64,000 bases of DNA from Magicicada septendecula (lineage: Eukaryota; Arthropoda; Insecta; Hemiptera; Cicadidae), in the NCBI GenBank assembly GCA_034769895.1, contig CM068373.1, positions 202,658,134 through 202,722,133 on the forward strand, in the 5' to 3' direction. Position numbers and translations under genes: made by a program. Within the stretch, counting starts at the first letter, position 1. Every line of letters begins with the position of its first letter. This document shows positions 26,637 through 39,619 of this stretch, one piece after another. The notes beneath the pieces are model-generated. The model searched no databases and was not told the origin of the DNA. It saw only the letters and a list, made by a program, of their open reading frames with translations.

Positions 26637-29600
26637 TGTAATAAAACAATTAGTGGTGCTAGTAATAATAATAAAATGATAAATAATATTTCTGTCGTGT
26701 TATTCTGTCCCACGTTGGATACGTCAAATTTGTAATATTTTACTTATTTATTACTTATTTATTACAAATTATAATTAAATTTATAAAGTGTTGCTTGTTC
26801 TGGTTTTCTGCGGTAATCGAGCCCCACAAGTTGGACTCGCCAATTTTGTAATAATACGATAAATATTAAATATAAAAATAAATAAATAGTTGATGTATGA
26901 GAATTGTACTCTCACTATTGTATGTAGTAATGTAGCTAATGTCTTCTAATCTTCGTTCGGCTCTCACTACTGGTCTTCAATTTTGTAATATATAATGGTA
27001 ATTGTAATGGTGTTCTGGCATAATATTACCCAGAATAATTTTTATGGTGCGTATGTGTAGTAGTGACGTTCCGCTCTGGGAGACGTCGATTTGGTAATGT
27101 TCCTGGATAATGTTGTTATCAAATATTCTAGGTGTATGTTGCTGTTGCAGTAATTTGAAAGGTGATATAAATTTAAAATTTATATTTATACAAAAAAAAA
27201 AATTCTGAAAAAATTGTTTTCGATGTGTTTATATTCTTAAAATTTAGAAATAAATTGAGATTGTTGATTGTAATTATAAATAGGATGGTATGGTGTGTAT
27301 TCTAGTAATAATCTTCCCTTCTGTAAATTTATTAAAAAGACAATCCAGTTAACTTCAAATTAGGCGCGAACGGCTCTCTTCTTCTTACTCTTGAAATGTA
27401 GTAGTTCGCATATACTGCCTTTAAAGGTTGTCGAGTTTTCTTTATTAATTAATGGTTATGTCCTTTTATTAGAGAAATCAAATTCAATTTACTAGATAAC
27501 AAACGTTTATTCAACAAAATAAGGAATTTGCTCAATTGAAAACAATGTTATAATGCCGTATCGACACGCTCAGGGCCGGTCGATCTATGAATTTTATATT
27601 GGTATTACAAAAATAGGTTCTTCGAACGGTTAATTATATAAAAAGCCAGAGAAGGTCAGGGTCAGAAAGTACAACACTTACAATTCTAAAAATGTATTAA
27701 AATTAAACAATATAATGATAGTTATTAATAATAAAAGTTTATATATAATTTTTATTCACCACAGTTCAGCAAACAGTCGTCTAGTTGAGATGATGAGATT
27801 GGGTCAAAATGGCCGCCTGGCGCATGCGCGGAGTTCACCTTCTAACACTGACAAAGTATTTATGGAATAAATATGTCCCTTCTGCGGTTAAACCTTCTTC
27901 GCAATCGCATATTATCTTCTGGTGTATAGTTTAATGTCACTGTAGTAAGATGGACTAATTCACTTGGTGTTAAAATGTTGTTAATTAAGTATATCAATTG
28001 GTGTTTATGTGTGTCCGTTTAACCTCGAATATTCACTTGGTATTTGGTGTGATTCCAGTGTTACTTCATTTAAATAGTTATATGTGGTTCTGTTTATTAG
28101 TGTTATGTAGTTCGTATGGCAACTTCACCACTTCACAATGATTAGAATAGTTAAAAATTTAATTTTTACACAAAACTGATTCCGAACTCTTGTTATACGT
28201 AACCGCCATTAAGTTTGGTTTTATCAAATATTCCTGTCAAGTGCTCTCTTCAATGTATAATAATGAACTGTGTGGATTTCCTTCGTCTCATGAAAATCTT
28301 AGCCTATATAATATATCTAATACCTTGTTTCACATCGCCTTAACTTCCGACACGTTTTAAAATAGTACACTATGCTCAAAAAATAATTCTGTTATTAGTT
28401 AACTGTTTGAAATATAAAATACATATTCGTTTTCACTATTCTATTCTACTTATTTTGATAGTAATTAAGTTAGTATTACAAAGTTTTATCTGAAAATTAT
28501 ATTTCTTATAATTTTTTGGGAGGTAGGCCTAAAATTATACTTCCCTGTCTTCTATGTAAATAATAGCCATTTTAACTAATATAATTATTATTCTATGAAA
28601 TCTGAAATTTGTATAATTATCAATTCTCACTTATTTTATTGCAATTTAGTATACTAATGATGGTTTTTTAATATAATTCAGTTGTATATGACTCCCCTTA
28701 TGAGAATGTTAGTGAACCTATTTCAGTTTCAAATGGTATTTCATTATACAAATAAATAATTTTACTCATAGAATGACCATATCTTTAGAAAGCCTTATTT
28801 ACATAGTATTTAATATGTTGGGTGTATCTTGCCTAAATATTGTCAGTTTGACTGGTTTATAAGATTAGGTTTATTAATTATTCTGCATTTTAACTTTATT
28901 ATATTGCCTAGATTTGAATTGTGGCTATTTGCAGAATGTTTTACTAATGTAATTATTTTATTTCCTTCTCTGACTTCTGACTCTGATATATTTGATTAAA
29001 AATTAGTTCTCTGATCTGGCATAACAGTAATTATAGATTATACAATTAAAATATAACACCCAGATATATAAAACTGGTGTTCTTAATAACATTGTTTTGG
29101 TATATCACCTAATAACATAATAAAAAGTATTTCTACAACATTGGAATGATATCTAATTTTAGATAATGCATTCCTAAATTAACATGAACAATAAAATAAC
29201 AATTATAATACTAATATCTCTTATGACTAATCCTTATTTATCTAAATGTTATATGTAATAGGAACCTAACATCCTGGTTCCATATATAATTGTTAACACC
29301 TTCTATAAACTTCATCATAAACAGTTTGTTCTGTAGTTCCCCATTTATAAAATTTATGCCCCCTCTTAAAGTATAACCCTGGCTATCTAAGTTATATTCC
29401 ATTCTATGGAATGTTCATATCGCTTTAGTAGCTTTTATTTAGTAATATTACTACTTCATTATCAAAGTAGGCACTGTTCACAAAACTTAAAGTTTGTTAC
29501 TATGTACTGCAACTCATGTACCCTTTTAAAGTTTATTATTTATAATTTGATCACTTGCACTTGTCTATGGTGAATTATCAATATATTTACTAGTCTTTTT

Positions 29601-31367
29601 CTAGCTTTTAATATGAAAGATTCAACCATGGGGGAACTGTGAAGACTTGTCTATACAAACTAAATAATAACTTTTTGAATGCACTAATATTTAATACTAC
29701 TAACACTTTTGGTTTTTGTCAGTTTTACAGTGATATGGTTTTTTAGGGTGTTATACTTTCTCTTTGGGCATTCATTGATTTTGGGGTTTTTTGGGGGTTC
29801 TTTCCCTATGGGGTTTTTGTTTTATATGGATCGTCTTAATTATTCTTCTTTCTTCCTTCTTCAGTAGTAGTAGTTTTAATTAGTCTTCTTTCTTCTTTAG
29901 TTTTAATTGTTCTTCTTTCTTCTGTCTTCAGTAGCTTTGATTGTTCTTCTTTCTTCCTTCTTCTGTAGTAGTAGTTTTAATTAGTCTTCTTTCTTCTTTA
30001 GTTTTAATTCTTCTTCTTTCTTCTGTCTTCAGTAGCTTTGATTGTTCTTCTGTCTTCTTTGAGTTTTAATTGTTCTTCTTTCTTCTGTCTTCAGTAGCTT
30101 TGATTGTTCTTCTTTCTTCCTTCTTCTGTAGTAGTAGCTTTAATTAGTCTTCTTTCTTCTCTAGTTTTAATTGTTCTTCTTTCTTCTGTCTTCAGTAGCT
30201 TTGATTGTTCTTCTTTCTTCCTTGAGTTTTAATTGTTCTTCTTTCTTCTGTCTTCAGTAGCTTTGATTGTTCTTCTGTCTTCTTTGAGTTTTAATTGTTC
30301 TTCTTTCTTCTGTCTTCAGTAGCTTTGACTGTTCTTCTGTCTTCTTTGAGTTTTAATTGTTCTTCTTTCTTCTTTCTTCAGTAGCTTTGACTGTTCTTCT
30401 GTCTTCTTTGAGTTTTAATTGTTCTTCTTTCTTCTTTCTTCAGTAGCTTAGATTGTTCTTCTTTCTTCCTTCTTCTGTAGTAGTAGCTTTAATTAGTCTT
30501 CTTTCTTCTCTAGTTTTAATTGTTCTTCTTTCTTCTGTCTTCAGTAGCTTTGATTGTTCTTCTTTCTTCCTTGAGTTTTAATTGTTCTTCTTTCTTCTGT
30601 CTTCAGTAGCTTTGATTGTTCTTCTTTCTTCCTTGAGTTTTAATTGTTCTTCTTTCTTCTGTCTTCAGTAGCTTTGATTGTTCTTCTTTCTTCCTTGAGT
30701 TTTAATTGTTCTTCTTTCTTCTGTCTTCAGTAGCTTTGATTGTTCTTCTTTCTTCCTTGAGTTTTAATTGTTCTTCTTTCTTCTGTCTTCAGTAGCTTTG
30801 ATTGTTCTTCTTTCTTCAGTAGCTTAGATTGTTCTTCTTTCTTCCTTCTTCTGTAGTAGTAGCTTTAATTAGTCTTCTTTCTTCTCTAGTTTTAATTGTT
30901 CTTCTTTCTTCTGTCTTCAGTAGCTTTGATTGTTCTTCTTTCTTCTCTAGTTTTAATTATTCTTCTTTCTTCATTCTTCTGTCTTCTGTATCTTTGATTG
31001 TTCTTCTTTCTTCATTAGATTTAGATTGTTCTTCTTTCTTCAGTAGCTTAGATTGTTCTTCTTTCTTCTGTCTTCAGTAGTTTTTCGCTGTGTATGCCTT
31101 GGTTTCTTCTAGTCTGGTTTCCTTGACGGGGTATATTAATTGCCTGCTTCTATCTTTCCTGGGTAATCTTGTTGTTATCATTTTTAGTTTCCTGGGTTTT
31201 TAAATTTGTATTATATTATATTATTTGCAGAAATTTTCTTTATTCAATCTTTCTTGTGAATATATTAGTAAATAGTGCATTTTAATTAATTCTCATCTGG
31301 ATATTCCATATATTAGAGCTTTATATCATTGAGTAATGCATTCGTGTGGATTATCTGTCACGCTACA
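26637..31367 (-). repeat. Element C, 3' LTR (4731 bp)
   Basis: Copy of 34161-39911 with a shorter tandem array (29836-31080). It carries the same primer-site-like cassettes near its left end (about 26706-27100) and the same AAAATGGCCGCC plus GCGCATGCGC block (27806-27832). Nothing in it looks coding. Confidence 0.9.
29836..31080. repeat. 62-bp polypyrimidine tandem array, short allele (about 1.25 kb)
   Basis: Units combine TTCTTCTTTCTTC pyrimidine runs with conserved spacers (TCTTCAGTAGCTTTGATTG, GAGTTTTAATTG). The GAGTTTTAATTG spacer recurs at an exact 62-bp period around 30571, 30633 and 30695. Some units have variant spacers (GTAGTAGTAGC and others). On the element's sense strand it is GAA-rich polypurine. 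The frame at 30829-31080 is a translation of the array. Confidence 0.93.
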
Positions 31368-32815
31368 GATTGCTCTCTTCCAGAAGTGATTAGTTCAGAT
31401 CATACTTAGTTTGTCTGAAGTAATTGCTTATGACATTATATTATAAATTATATTTCTTTACTTCCTTCACATTTCTAAAAATTTTTTCTCCCATATTTTT
31501 GAGCTTATCTATATTTCATTATTAACTGGATTCTTACTGATAGTAATAGTCATCTGATGTTCGTTATTTTTTATTTTTCCATTTTCTTCTTAACTCGTTT
31601 CTTTATCCTTGGGATATTTATTCCCTAAAATTCCCTAATACGTTAGCTGGGGCAGTGTCCAGAGGGGCTCTGTAGGCATCTCACTCTGCTGGCCATACTA
31701 CGTCATTTATTGATTACAGAGGTAAATCATCTCTGACCAATACATAATAATACTGCTGGACTTATCTCAGACAGTTATTTATAAAAATTATATAAGAATA
31801 GTCCACCTTATGACTATAAAAAAAAAATTAAATATCTTTGGATATTTCACTTCGTATACGAACAGATCTATTAATATTTCTATCTTAGTGAATCTCTATC
31901 TCAGTTATTTTTCTCAATGGTTAGCTCTGCTGGCATTTTATTTCTCCTTGTGATTGGAAGCTGGTATAATATAATCATCACTTATTATTCAGTGTAAAGT
32001 TTTTAATTCTCTGTCATATTTTGACTGTTATCACAATCTCCTTCTGGTCATTGGTATCATATATTTTGTATTATATTTTTGTTTCTTTCTTAATTCTTGT
32101 GAATCGTTCCACTAGTATTATGTTTTTTCAATTACTCTTTTAATTGTCTTTCTAATAACTGACATTTATTGTATGATCATCTTTTTCTTATGGATTTATT
32201 TATATATAGTTTTTCCTTTCTTTTTCAAGATTTTATTCTGCTCTTGCTTTTTATCCAAATGCACTCCTTTATTTTTAATTCCATATGTTTAATATCTCTG
32301 TTTATTTGACATAAAATTCTCATTAATTTCACTTTTGAATTTTGAGATTTAATTCAAAATTCATTTTCTTTCTGATTCATAAATTGTTTTCTAAATAATA
32401 GGTAAGTAAGTAGTCATTACTTCTTTTTTGAATTTTGACTTTTAAATTCTTTCTTCCATACATTCAATTACTCATAATATTTTTTCATAAATATGGTTAA
32501 CATATCATATTATTACCCTAAATATGGTATTAGCTCTCTTCTTTTCTTTATTTCAAATGTACTTCTTATAATTATTTTTCTTTTAAATACCCAGGTTGAA
32601 GATTTTTATTAGGTTGGACAATTGCTCATAATTTCTTTTTCTTTGACATAGTTTTTTGCCATTGCCGGTTATCATAACATCAGTCCCTTTTTGTGGAGGT
32701 GTATGGTATTAGACTTAACCGTAGTCTGTCACTTCATTTGCTCTCATTGTCCGGATGACCATAGTCTTCATCATCGTTCCGGTACTAGTGACATCTCTGG
32801 CCTTTGTTTTGTATT
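31368..32815. other. Non-coding 3' interior of element C
   Basis: T-rich on the plus strand, between the stop of the coiled-coil ORF and the 3' LTR. No pol, protease or other motif was found. The purine tract for plus-strand priming lies at about 31368-31388. Confidence 0.6.
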
Positions 32816-34048
32816 TCATTTACCTCTGATCACTTCCCCGTGGTAAACTACTGTCTGCTGGTAAACCATTTCTGAGATTACCATCAATCTATTTCCATAA
32901 TTTCTGGAACTCACGATTTCTTCATTGTTGGTAATAGGGATATTATCATTATCAAATAAACCATGGTTCATCATTTCCATTTCTTCCCTTGTTTTCATTA
33001 ATTTCTTTGGATGCCTTCTTTTCATTCTCTTTTGTTTCACTTCCATATCCTTAGTATTTTCTTTCTTCCCGTTCGTTTTCTTTTCAGGTAACACTATCAC
33101 TGGCTCCATTGTTTTATTGTTTGGTATTTCCTTTCGTTCTGGTTTGCTGTTGTCCAGTGTCTTATCCAATTCTTCATCCAAGGATGTGACGTTTTTATCT
33201 ATTTCACTCAAACCTTCCTTCAAGATTTGTCTGTATTCTTTTCTATCCCTTCTTTCCTCTTCCCTGTCTTCTTTCATTTCCTTATGCCATCGTCGGTTAT
33301 CCTCCCTTATTTCTTCTCTTAACCGTTGGTAGTCCTCTCTTAACTCTTTCCTTAACTGTTGATGATCACTTTCGATTTTCTTATTGGTTTCTTCCATCTT
33401 TTCTTCCAAATTCTTCTTATTTTCTTCCATTTTCTTTTCCACCTTTTTACTGGTTTCCTCAATTCTCTTATTGGTCCTTTCGATTTTACGGCCCAATTCT
33501 TCCTTTGTTTCTTGGTTGTCCTTCTTCAATTCTTCCCTTAAAGATTGGTTATTATTCTTCAAATCTTCTAATCTTTTATTATTTTCTTCTGTGGTAGAAT
33601 CCATTTTCTTACTTAATTCTTCCTTGGTTGCTTGGTTGTCCTTCTTCAATTCTTCTTTTAACGATTGGTTATCATTCTTCAACTCTTCTTTTGTTGCCTG
33701 GTTGTCCTTCCTTAAGTTTTCTTCCATCTTCTTGCTGTTTTCTTCCATGTCCTTTTTCAATCCTTTGCTGTTTTCTTCCATCCTCTCCATCATTATCCTG
33801 AACATCTCCTGTATGTTACTATTCTCTGCTCGTGGTGGTTTCTCGGGTTGTTCTATTCGTTCCTCCCGGACATCGATTTCCCCTGTTTGTGTGTGCGCTT
33901 CGGGTTGTTCCTCTGGTGGTGCTGGTTTTTTACGTTCCACCCGTTCTAATATTTTCTCCATGTCCTCCACTGGGGTCGCCTCCTTATCCTCCATATCGAG
34001 TTCTTTCTCGGCCTCCGCCGCTCTCTTCTTTGATGTGGCACGACGCAT
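32816..34048 (-). CDS. Gag-position coiled-coil protein of element C (410 aa)
   Basis: The ORF is intact, starting about 110 nt inside the 5' LTR. Residues about 1-80 are acidic, basic and Pro-rich. Residues about 85-290 form a long, highly charged coiled coil made of near-exact 11-residue repeats of the type LKKDNQATKEE, alternating with LKNDNQSLKEE, a hendecad pattern. The C-terminal part is basic, with a block KKLMKTREEMEMMNHGL near residue 350 that recurs in element E (RKLIKTREEWEMRNNGL). No capsid, zinc knuckle or enzyme motif is present. It is probably an oligomerising gag-like protein; the role is inferred from position. The long plus-strand frames (32925-34107) are antisense shadows. 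Confidence 0.78.
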   Translation of the reverse strand: MRRATSKKRAAEAEKELDMEDKEATPVEDMEKILERVERKKPAPPEEQPEAHTQTGEIDVREERIEQPEKPPRAENSNIQEMFRIMMERMEENSKGLKKDMEENSKKMEENLRKDNQATKEELKNDNQSLKEELKKDNQATKEELSKKMDSTTEENNKRLEDLKNNNQSLREELKKDNQETKEELGRKIERTNKRIEETSKKVEKKMEENKKNLEEKMEETNKKIESDHQQLRKELREDYQRLREEIREDNRRWHKEMKEDREEERRDRKEYRQILKEGLSEIDKNVTSLDEELDKTLDNSKPERKEIPNNKTMEPVIVLPEKKTNGKKENTKDMEVKQKRMKRRHPKKLMKTREEMEMMNHGLFDNDNIPITNNEEIVSSRNYGNRLMVISEMVYQQTVVYHGEVIRGK

Positions 34049-34140
34049 TATTTTCCCTGATTCCCTGGCTGGGTAACCGCTGCCAAGCTGAATTAGGAAT
34101 TGGGTAAGTAATTACCGCCTTTCAACCCCTAATTACAGCC

Positions 34141-34160
34141 CTTTAGTTGGACGCCAAATT
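34141..34160 (-). promoter_or_regulatory. Primer-binding site of element C
   Basis: On the minus strand the LTR ends ATTACA, followed by AAT and TGGCGTCCAACTAAAG. This is the innermost of a ladder of similar junctions. The other four lie inside the LTR (34228-34627). Confidence 0.75.
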
Positions 34161-34227
34161 TGTAATAAAACAATTAGTGGTGCTAGTAATAATAATAAAA
34201 GGATAAATAATATTTCTGTCGTGTTAT

Positions 34228-34627
34228 TCTGTCCCACGTTGGATACGTCAAATTTGTAATATTTTACTTATTTATTACTTATTTATTACAAATTATAATT
34301 AAATTTATAAAGTGTTGCTTGTTCTGGTATTCTGCGGTAATCGAGCCCCACAAGTTGGACTCGCCAATTTTGTAATAATACGATAAATATTAAATATAAA
34401 AATAAATAAATAGTTGATGTATGAGAATTGTACTCTCACTATTGTATGTAGTAATGTAGCTAATGTCTTCTAATCTTCGTTCGGCTCTCACTACTGGTCT
34501 TCAATTTTGTAATATATAATGGTAATTGTAATGGTGTTCTGGCATAATATTACCCAGAATAATTTTTATGGTGCGTATGTGTAGTAGTGACGTTCCGCTC
34601 TGGGAGACGTCGATTTGGTAATGTTCC
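34228..34627 (-). repeat. Ladder of four primer-site-like cassettes inside the C LTR
   Basis: On the minus strand the LTR-end/primer-site junction is repeated in diverged form at 34228-34263, 34341-34378, 34482-34515 and 34591-34627. Each has ATTACAAA or ATTACCAAA, then TTGACG, TTGGCG, TTGAAG or TCGACG, then usually a CCAAC- or CCAG-like core and a G-rich end such as GTGGGGCTCGA. The same cassettes lie at corresponding places in the other LTR (about 26706-27100). Confidence 0.75.
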
Positions 34628-35331
34628 TGGATAATGTTGTTATCAAATATTCTAGGTGTATGTTGCTGTTGCAGTAATTTGAAAGGTGATATAAATTTAA
34701 AATTTATATTTATACAAAAAAAAAAAAATTCTGAAAAAATTGTTTTCGATGTGTTTATATTCTTAAAATTTAGAAATAAATTGAGATTGTTGATTGTAAT
34801 TATAAATAGGATGGTATGGTGTGTATTCTAGTAATAATCTTCCCTTCTGTAAATTTATTAAAAAGACAATCCAGTTAACTTCAAATTAGGCGCGAACGGC
34901 TCTCTTCTTCTTACTCTTGAAATGTAGTAGTTCGCATATACTGCCTTTAAAGGTTGTCGAGTTTTCTTTATTAATTAATGGTTATGTCCTTTTATTAGAG
35001 AAATCAAATTCAATTTACTAGATAACAAACGTTTATTCAACAAAATAAGGAATTTGCTCAATTGAAAACAATGTTATAATGCCGTATCGACACGCTCAGG
35101 GCCGGTCGATCTATGAATTTTATATTGGTATTACAAAAATAGGTTCTTCGAACGGTTAATTATATAAAAAGCCAGAGAAGGTCAGGGTCAGAAAGTACAA
35201 CACTTACAATTCTAAAAATGTATTAAAATTAAACAATATAATGATAGTTATTAATAATAAAAGTTTATATATAATGTTTATTCACCACAGTTCAGCAAAC
35301 AGTCGTCTAGTTGAGATGATGAGATTGGGTC

Positions 35332-35358
35332 AAAATGGCCGCCTGGCGCATGCGCGGA
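35332..35358 (-). promoter_or_regulatory. Putative LTR promoter block: YY1/Pho-type and NRF1-type motifs
   Basis: AAAATGGCCGCC is followed immediately by TGGCGCATGCGCGG, whose GCGCATGCGC palindrome matches the NRF1-type core. It is one of few CpG-rich spots in the LTR. The same block is at 27806-27832. Promoter function is an inference from motif content and position. Confidence 0.4.
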
Positions 35359-37355
35359 GTTCACCTTCTAACACTGACAAAGTATTTATGGAATAAATAT
35401 GTCCCTTCTGCGGTTAAACCTTCTTCGCAATCGTATATTATCTTCTGGTGTATAGTTTAATGTCACTGTAGTAAGATGGACTAATTCACTTGGTGTTAAA
35501 ATGTTGTTAATTAAGTATATCAATTGGTGTTTATGTGTGTCCGTTTAACCTCGAATATTCACTTGGTATTTGGTGTGATTCCAGTGTTACTTCATTTAAA
35601 TAGTTATATGTGGTTCTGTTTATTAGTGTTATGTAGTTCGTATGGCAACTTCACCACTTCACAATGATTAGAATAGTTAAAAATTTAATTTTTACACAAA
35701 ACTGATTCCGAACTCTTGTTATACGTAACCGCCATTAAGTTTGGTTTTATCAAATATTCCTGTCAAGTGCTCTCTTCAATGTATAATAATGAACTGTGTG
35801 GATTTCCTTCGTCTCATGAAAATCTTAGCCTATATAATATATCTAATACCTTGTTTCACATCGCCTTAACTTCCGACACGTTTTAAAATAGTACACTATG
35901 CTCAAAAAATAATTCTGTTATTAGTTAACTGTTTGAAATATAAAATACATATTCGTTTTCACTATTCTATTCTACTTATTTTGATAGTAATTAAGTTAGT
36001 ATTACAAAGTTTTATCTGAAAATTATATTTCTTATAATTTTTTGGGAGGTAGGCCTAAAATTATACTTGCCTGTCTTCTATGTAAATAATAGCCATTTTA
36101 ACTAATATAATTATTATTCTATGAAATCTGAAATTTGTATAATTATCAATTCTCACTTATTTTATTGCAATTTAGTATACTAATGATGGTTTTTTAATAT
36201 AATTCAGTTGTATATGACTCCCCTTATGAGAATGTTAGTGAACCTATTTCAGTTTCAAATGGTATTTCATTATACAAATAAATAATTTTACTCATAGAAT
36301 GACCATATCTTTAGAAAGCCTTATTTACATAGTATTTAATATGTTGGGTGTATCTTGCCTAAATATTGTCAGTTTGACTGGTTTATAAGATTAGGTTTAT
36401 TAATTATTCTGCATTTTAACTTTATTATATTGCCTAGATTTGAATTGTGGCTATTTGCAGAATGTTTTACTAATGTAATTATTTTATTTCCTTCTCTGAC
36501 TTCTGACTCTGATATATTTGATTAAAAATTAGTTCTCTGATCTGGCATAACAGTAATTATAGATTATACAATTAAAATATAACACCCAGATATATAAAAC
36601 TGGTGTTCTTAATAACATTGTTTTGGTATATCACCTAATAACATAATAAAAAGTATTTCTACAACATTGGAATGATATCTAATTTTAGATAATGCATTCC
36701 TAAATTAACATGAACAATAAAATAACAATTATAATACTAATATCTCTTATGACTAATCCTTATTTATCTAAATGTTATATGTAATAGGAACCTAACATCC
36801 TGGTTCCATATATAATTGTTAACACCTTCTATAAACTTCATCATAAACAGTTTGTTCTGTAGTTCCCCATTTATAAACTTTATGCCCCCTCTTAAAGTAT
36901 AACCCTGGCTATCTAAGTTATATTCCATTCTATGGAATGTTCATATCGCTTTAGTAGCTTTTATTTAGTAATATTACTACTTCATTATCAAAGTAGGCAC
37001 TGTTCACAAAACTTAAAGTTTGTTACTATGTACTGCAACTCATGTACCCTTTTAAAGTTTATTATTTATAATTTGATCACTTGCACTTGTCTATGGTGAA
37101 TTATCAATATATTTACTAGTCTTTTTCTAGCTTTTAATATGAAAGATTCAACCATGGGGGAACTGTGAAGACTTGTCTATACAAACTAAATAATAACTTT
37201 TTGAATGCACTAATATTTAATACTACTAACACTTTTAGTTTTTGTCAGTTTTACAGTGATATGGTTTTTTAGGGTGTTATACTTTCTCTTTGGGCATTCA
37301 TTGATTTTGGGGTTTTTTGGGGGTTCTTTCCCTATGGGGTTTTTGTTTTATATGG

Positions 37356-39619
37356 ATCGTCTTAATTATTCTTCTTTCTTCCTTCTTCAGTAGTAGTAGT
37401 TTTAATTAGTCTTCTTTCTTCTTTAGTTTTAATTGTTCTTCTTTCTTCTGTCTTCAGTAGCTTTGATTGTTCTTCTTTCTTCCTTCTTCTGTAGTAGTAG
37501 TTTTAATTAGTCTTCTTTCTTCTTTAGTTTTAATTCTTCTTCTTTCTTCTGTCTTCAGTAGCTTTGATTGTTCTTCTGTCTTCTTTGAGTTTTAATTGTT
37601 CTTCTTTCTTCTGTCTTCAGTAGCTTTGATTGTTCTTCTTTCTTCCTTCTTCTGTAGTAGTAGCTTTAATTAGTCTTCTTTCTTCTCTAGTTTTAATTGT
37701 TCTTCTTTCTTCTGTCTTCAGTAGCTTTGATTGTTCTTCTTTCTTCCTTGAGTTTTAATTGTTCTTCTTTCTTCTGTCTTCAGTAGCTTTGATTGTTCTT
37801 CTTTCTTCCTTCTTCTGTAGTAGTAGCTTTAATTAGTCTTCTTTCTTCTCTAGTTTTAATTGTTCTTCTTTCTTCTGTCTTCAGTAGCTTTGATTGTTCT
37901 TCTTTCTTCCTTCTTCTGTAGTAGTAGTTTTAATTAGTCTTCTTTCTTCTCTAGTTTTAATTGTTCTTCTTTCTTCTGTCTTCAGTAGCTTTGATTGTTC
38001 TTCTTTCTTCCTTCTTCTGTAGTAGTAGTTTTAATTAGTCTTCTTTCTTCTTTAGTTTTAATTATTCTTCTTTCTTCTGTCTTCAGTAGCTTTGATTGTT
38101 CTTCTGTCTTCTTTGAGTTTTAATTGTTCTTCTTTCTTCTGTCTTCAGTAGCTTTGACTGTTCTTCTGTCTTCTTTGAGTTTTAATTGTTCTTCTTTCTT
38201 CTTTCTTCAGTAGCTTTGACTGTTCTTCTGTCTTCTTTGAGTTTTAATTGTTCTTCTTTCTTCTTTCTTCAGTAGCTTAGATTGTTCTTCTTTCTTCCTT
38301 CTTCTGTAGTAGTAGCTTTAATTAGTCTTCTTTCTTCTCTAGTTTTAATTGTTCTTCTTTCTTCTGTCTTCAGTAGCTTTGATTGTTCTTCTTTCTTCCT
38401 TGAGTTTTAATTGTTCTTCTTTCTTCTGTCTTCAGTAGCTTTGATTGTTCTTCTTTCTTCCTTGAGTTTTAATTGTCCTTCTTTCTTCTGTCTTCAGTAG
38501 CTTTGATTGTTCTTCTTTCTTCCTTGAGTTTTAATTGTTCTTCTTTCTTCTGTCTTCAGTAGCTTTGATTGTTCTTCTTTCTTCCTTGAGTTTTAATTGT
38601 TCTTCTTTCTTCTGTCTTCAGTAGCTTTGATTGTTCTTCTTTCTTCTTTCTTCTTTCTTCAGTAGCTTAGATTGTTCTTCTTTCTTCCTTCTTCTGTAGT
38701 AGTAGCTTTAATTAGTCTTCTTTCTTCTCTAGTTTTAATTGTTCTTCTTTCTTCTGTCTTCAGTAGCTTTGATTGATCTTCTTTCTTCTCTAGTTTTAAT
38801 TATTCTTCTTTCTTCATTCTTCTGTTTTCTGTATCTTTGATTGTTCTTCTTTCTTCATTAGATTTAGATTGTTCTTCTTTCTTCAGTAGCTTAGATTGTT
38901 CTTCTTTCTTCTTTCTTCAGTAGCTTTGACTGTTCTTCTGTCTTCTTTGAGTTTTAATTGTTCTTCTTTCTTCTTTCTTCAGTAGCTTAGATTGTTCTTC
39001 TTTCTTCCTTCTTCTGTAGTAGTAGCTTTAATTAGTCTTCTTTCTTCTCTAGTTTTAATTGTTCTTCTTTCTTCTGTCTTCAGTAGCTTTGATTGTTCTT
39101 CTTTCTTCCTTGAGTTTTAATTGTTCTTCTTTCTTCTGTCTTCAGTAGCTTTGATTGTTCTTCTTTCTTCCTTGAGTTTTAATTGTTCTTCTTTCTTCTG
39201 TCTTCAGTAGCTTTGATTGTTCTTCTTTCTTCCTTGAGTTTTAATTGTTCTTCTTTCTTCTGTCTTCAGTAGCTTTGATTGTTCTTCTTTCTTCCTTGAG
39301 TTTTAATTGTTCTTCTTTCTTCTGTCTTCAGTAGCTTTGATTGTTCTTCTTTCTTCAGTAGCTTAGATTGTTCTTCTTTCTTCCTTCTTCTGTAGTAGTA
39401 GCTTTAATTAGTCTTCTTTCTTCTCTAGTTTTAATTGTTCTTCTTTCTTCTGTCTTCAGTAGCTTTGATTGTTCTTCTTTCTTCTCTAGTTTTAATTATT
39501 CTTCTTTCTTCATTCTTCTGTCTTCTGTATCTTTGATTGTTCTTCTTTCTTCATTAGATTTAGATTGTTCTTCTTTCTTCAGTAGCTTAGATTGTTCTTC
39601 TTTCTTCTGTCTTCAGTAG
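37356..39619. repeat. 62-bp polypyrimidine tandem array, long allele (about 2.26 kb)
   Basis: Same unit and spacer set as 29836-31080 but about 1.02 kb longer, with whole blocks of units repeated. Both flanks match the other LTR, so this is an array-length difference between two LTRs of one insertion. Confidence 0.93.

Noticed and set aside
29836-31080. CRISPR-like array
   Set aside because: Units are contiguous 62-bp low-complexity repeats without unique spacers or cas genes, in eukaryotic DNA, and inside an LTR.
32925-34107. Long plus-strand open frames rich in Phe/Ser/Leu
   Set aside because: They are antisense to the coiled-coil ORF of element C and mirror its GAA-rich repeats.
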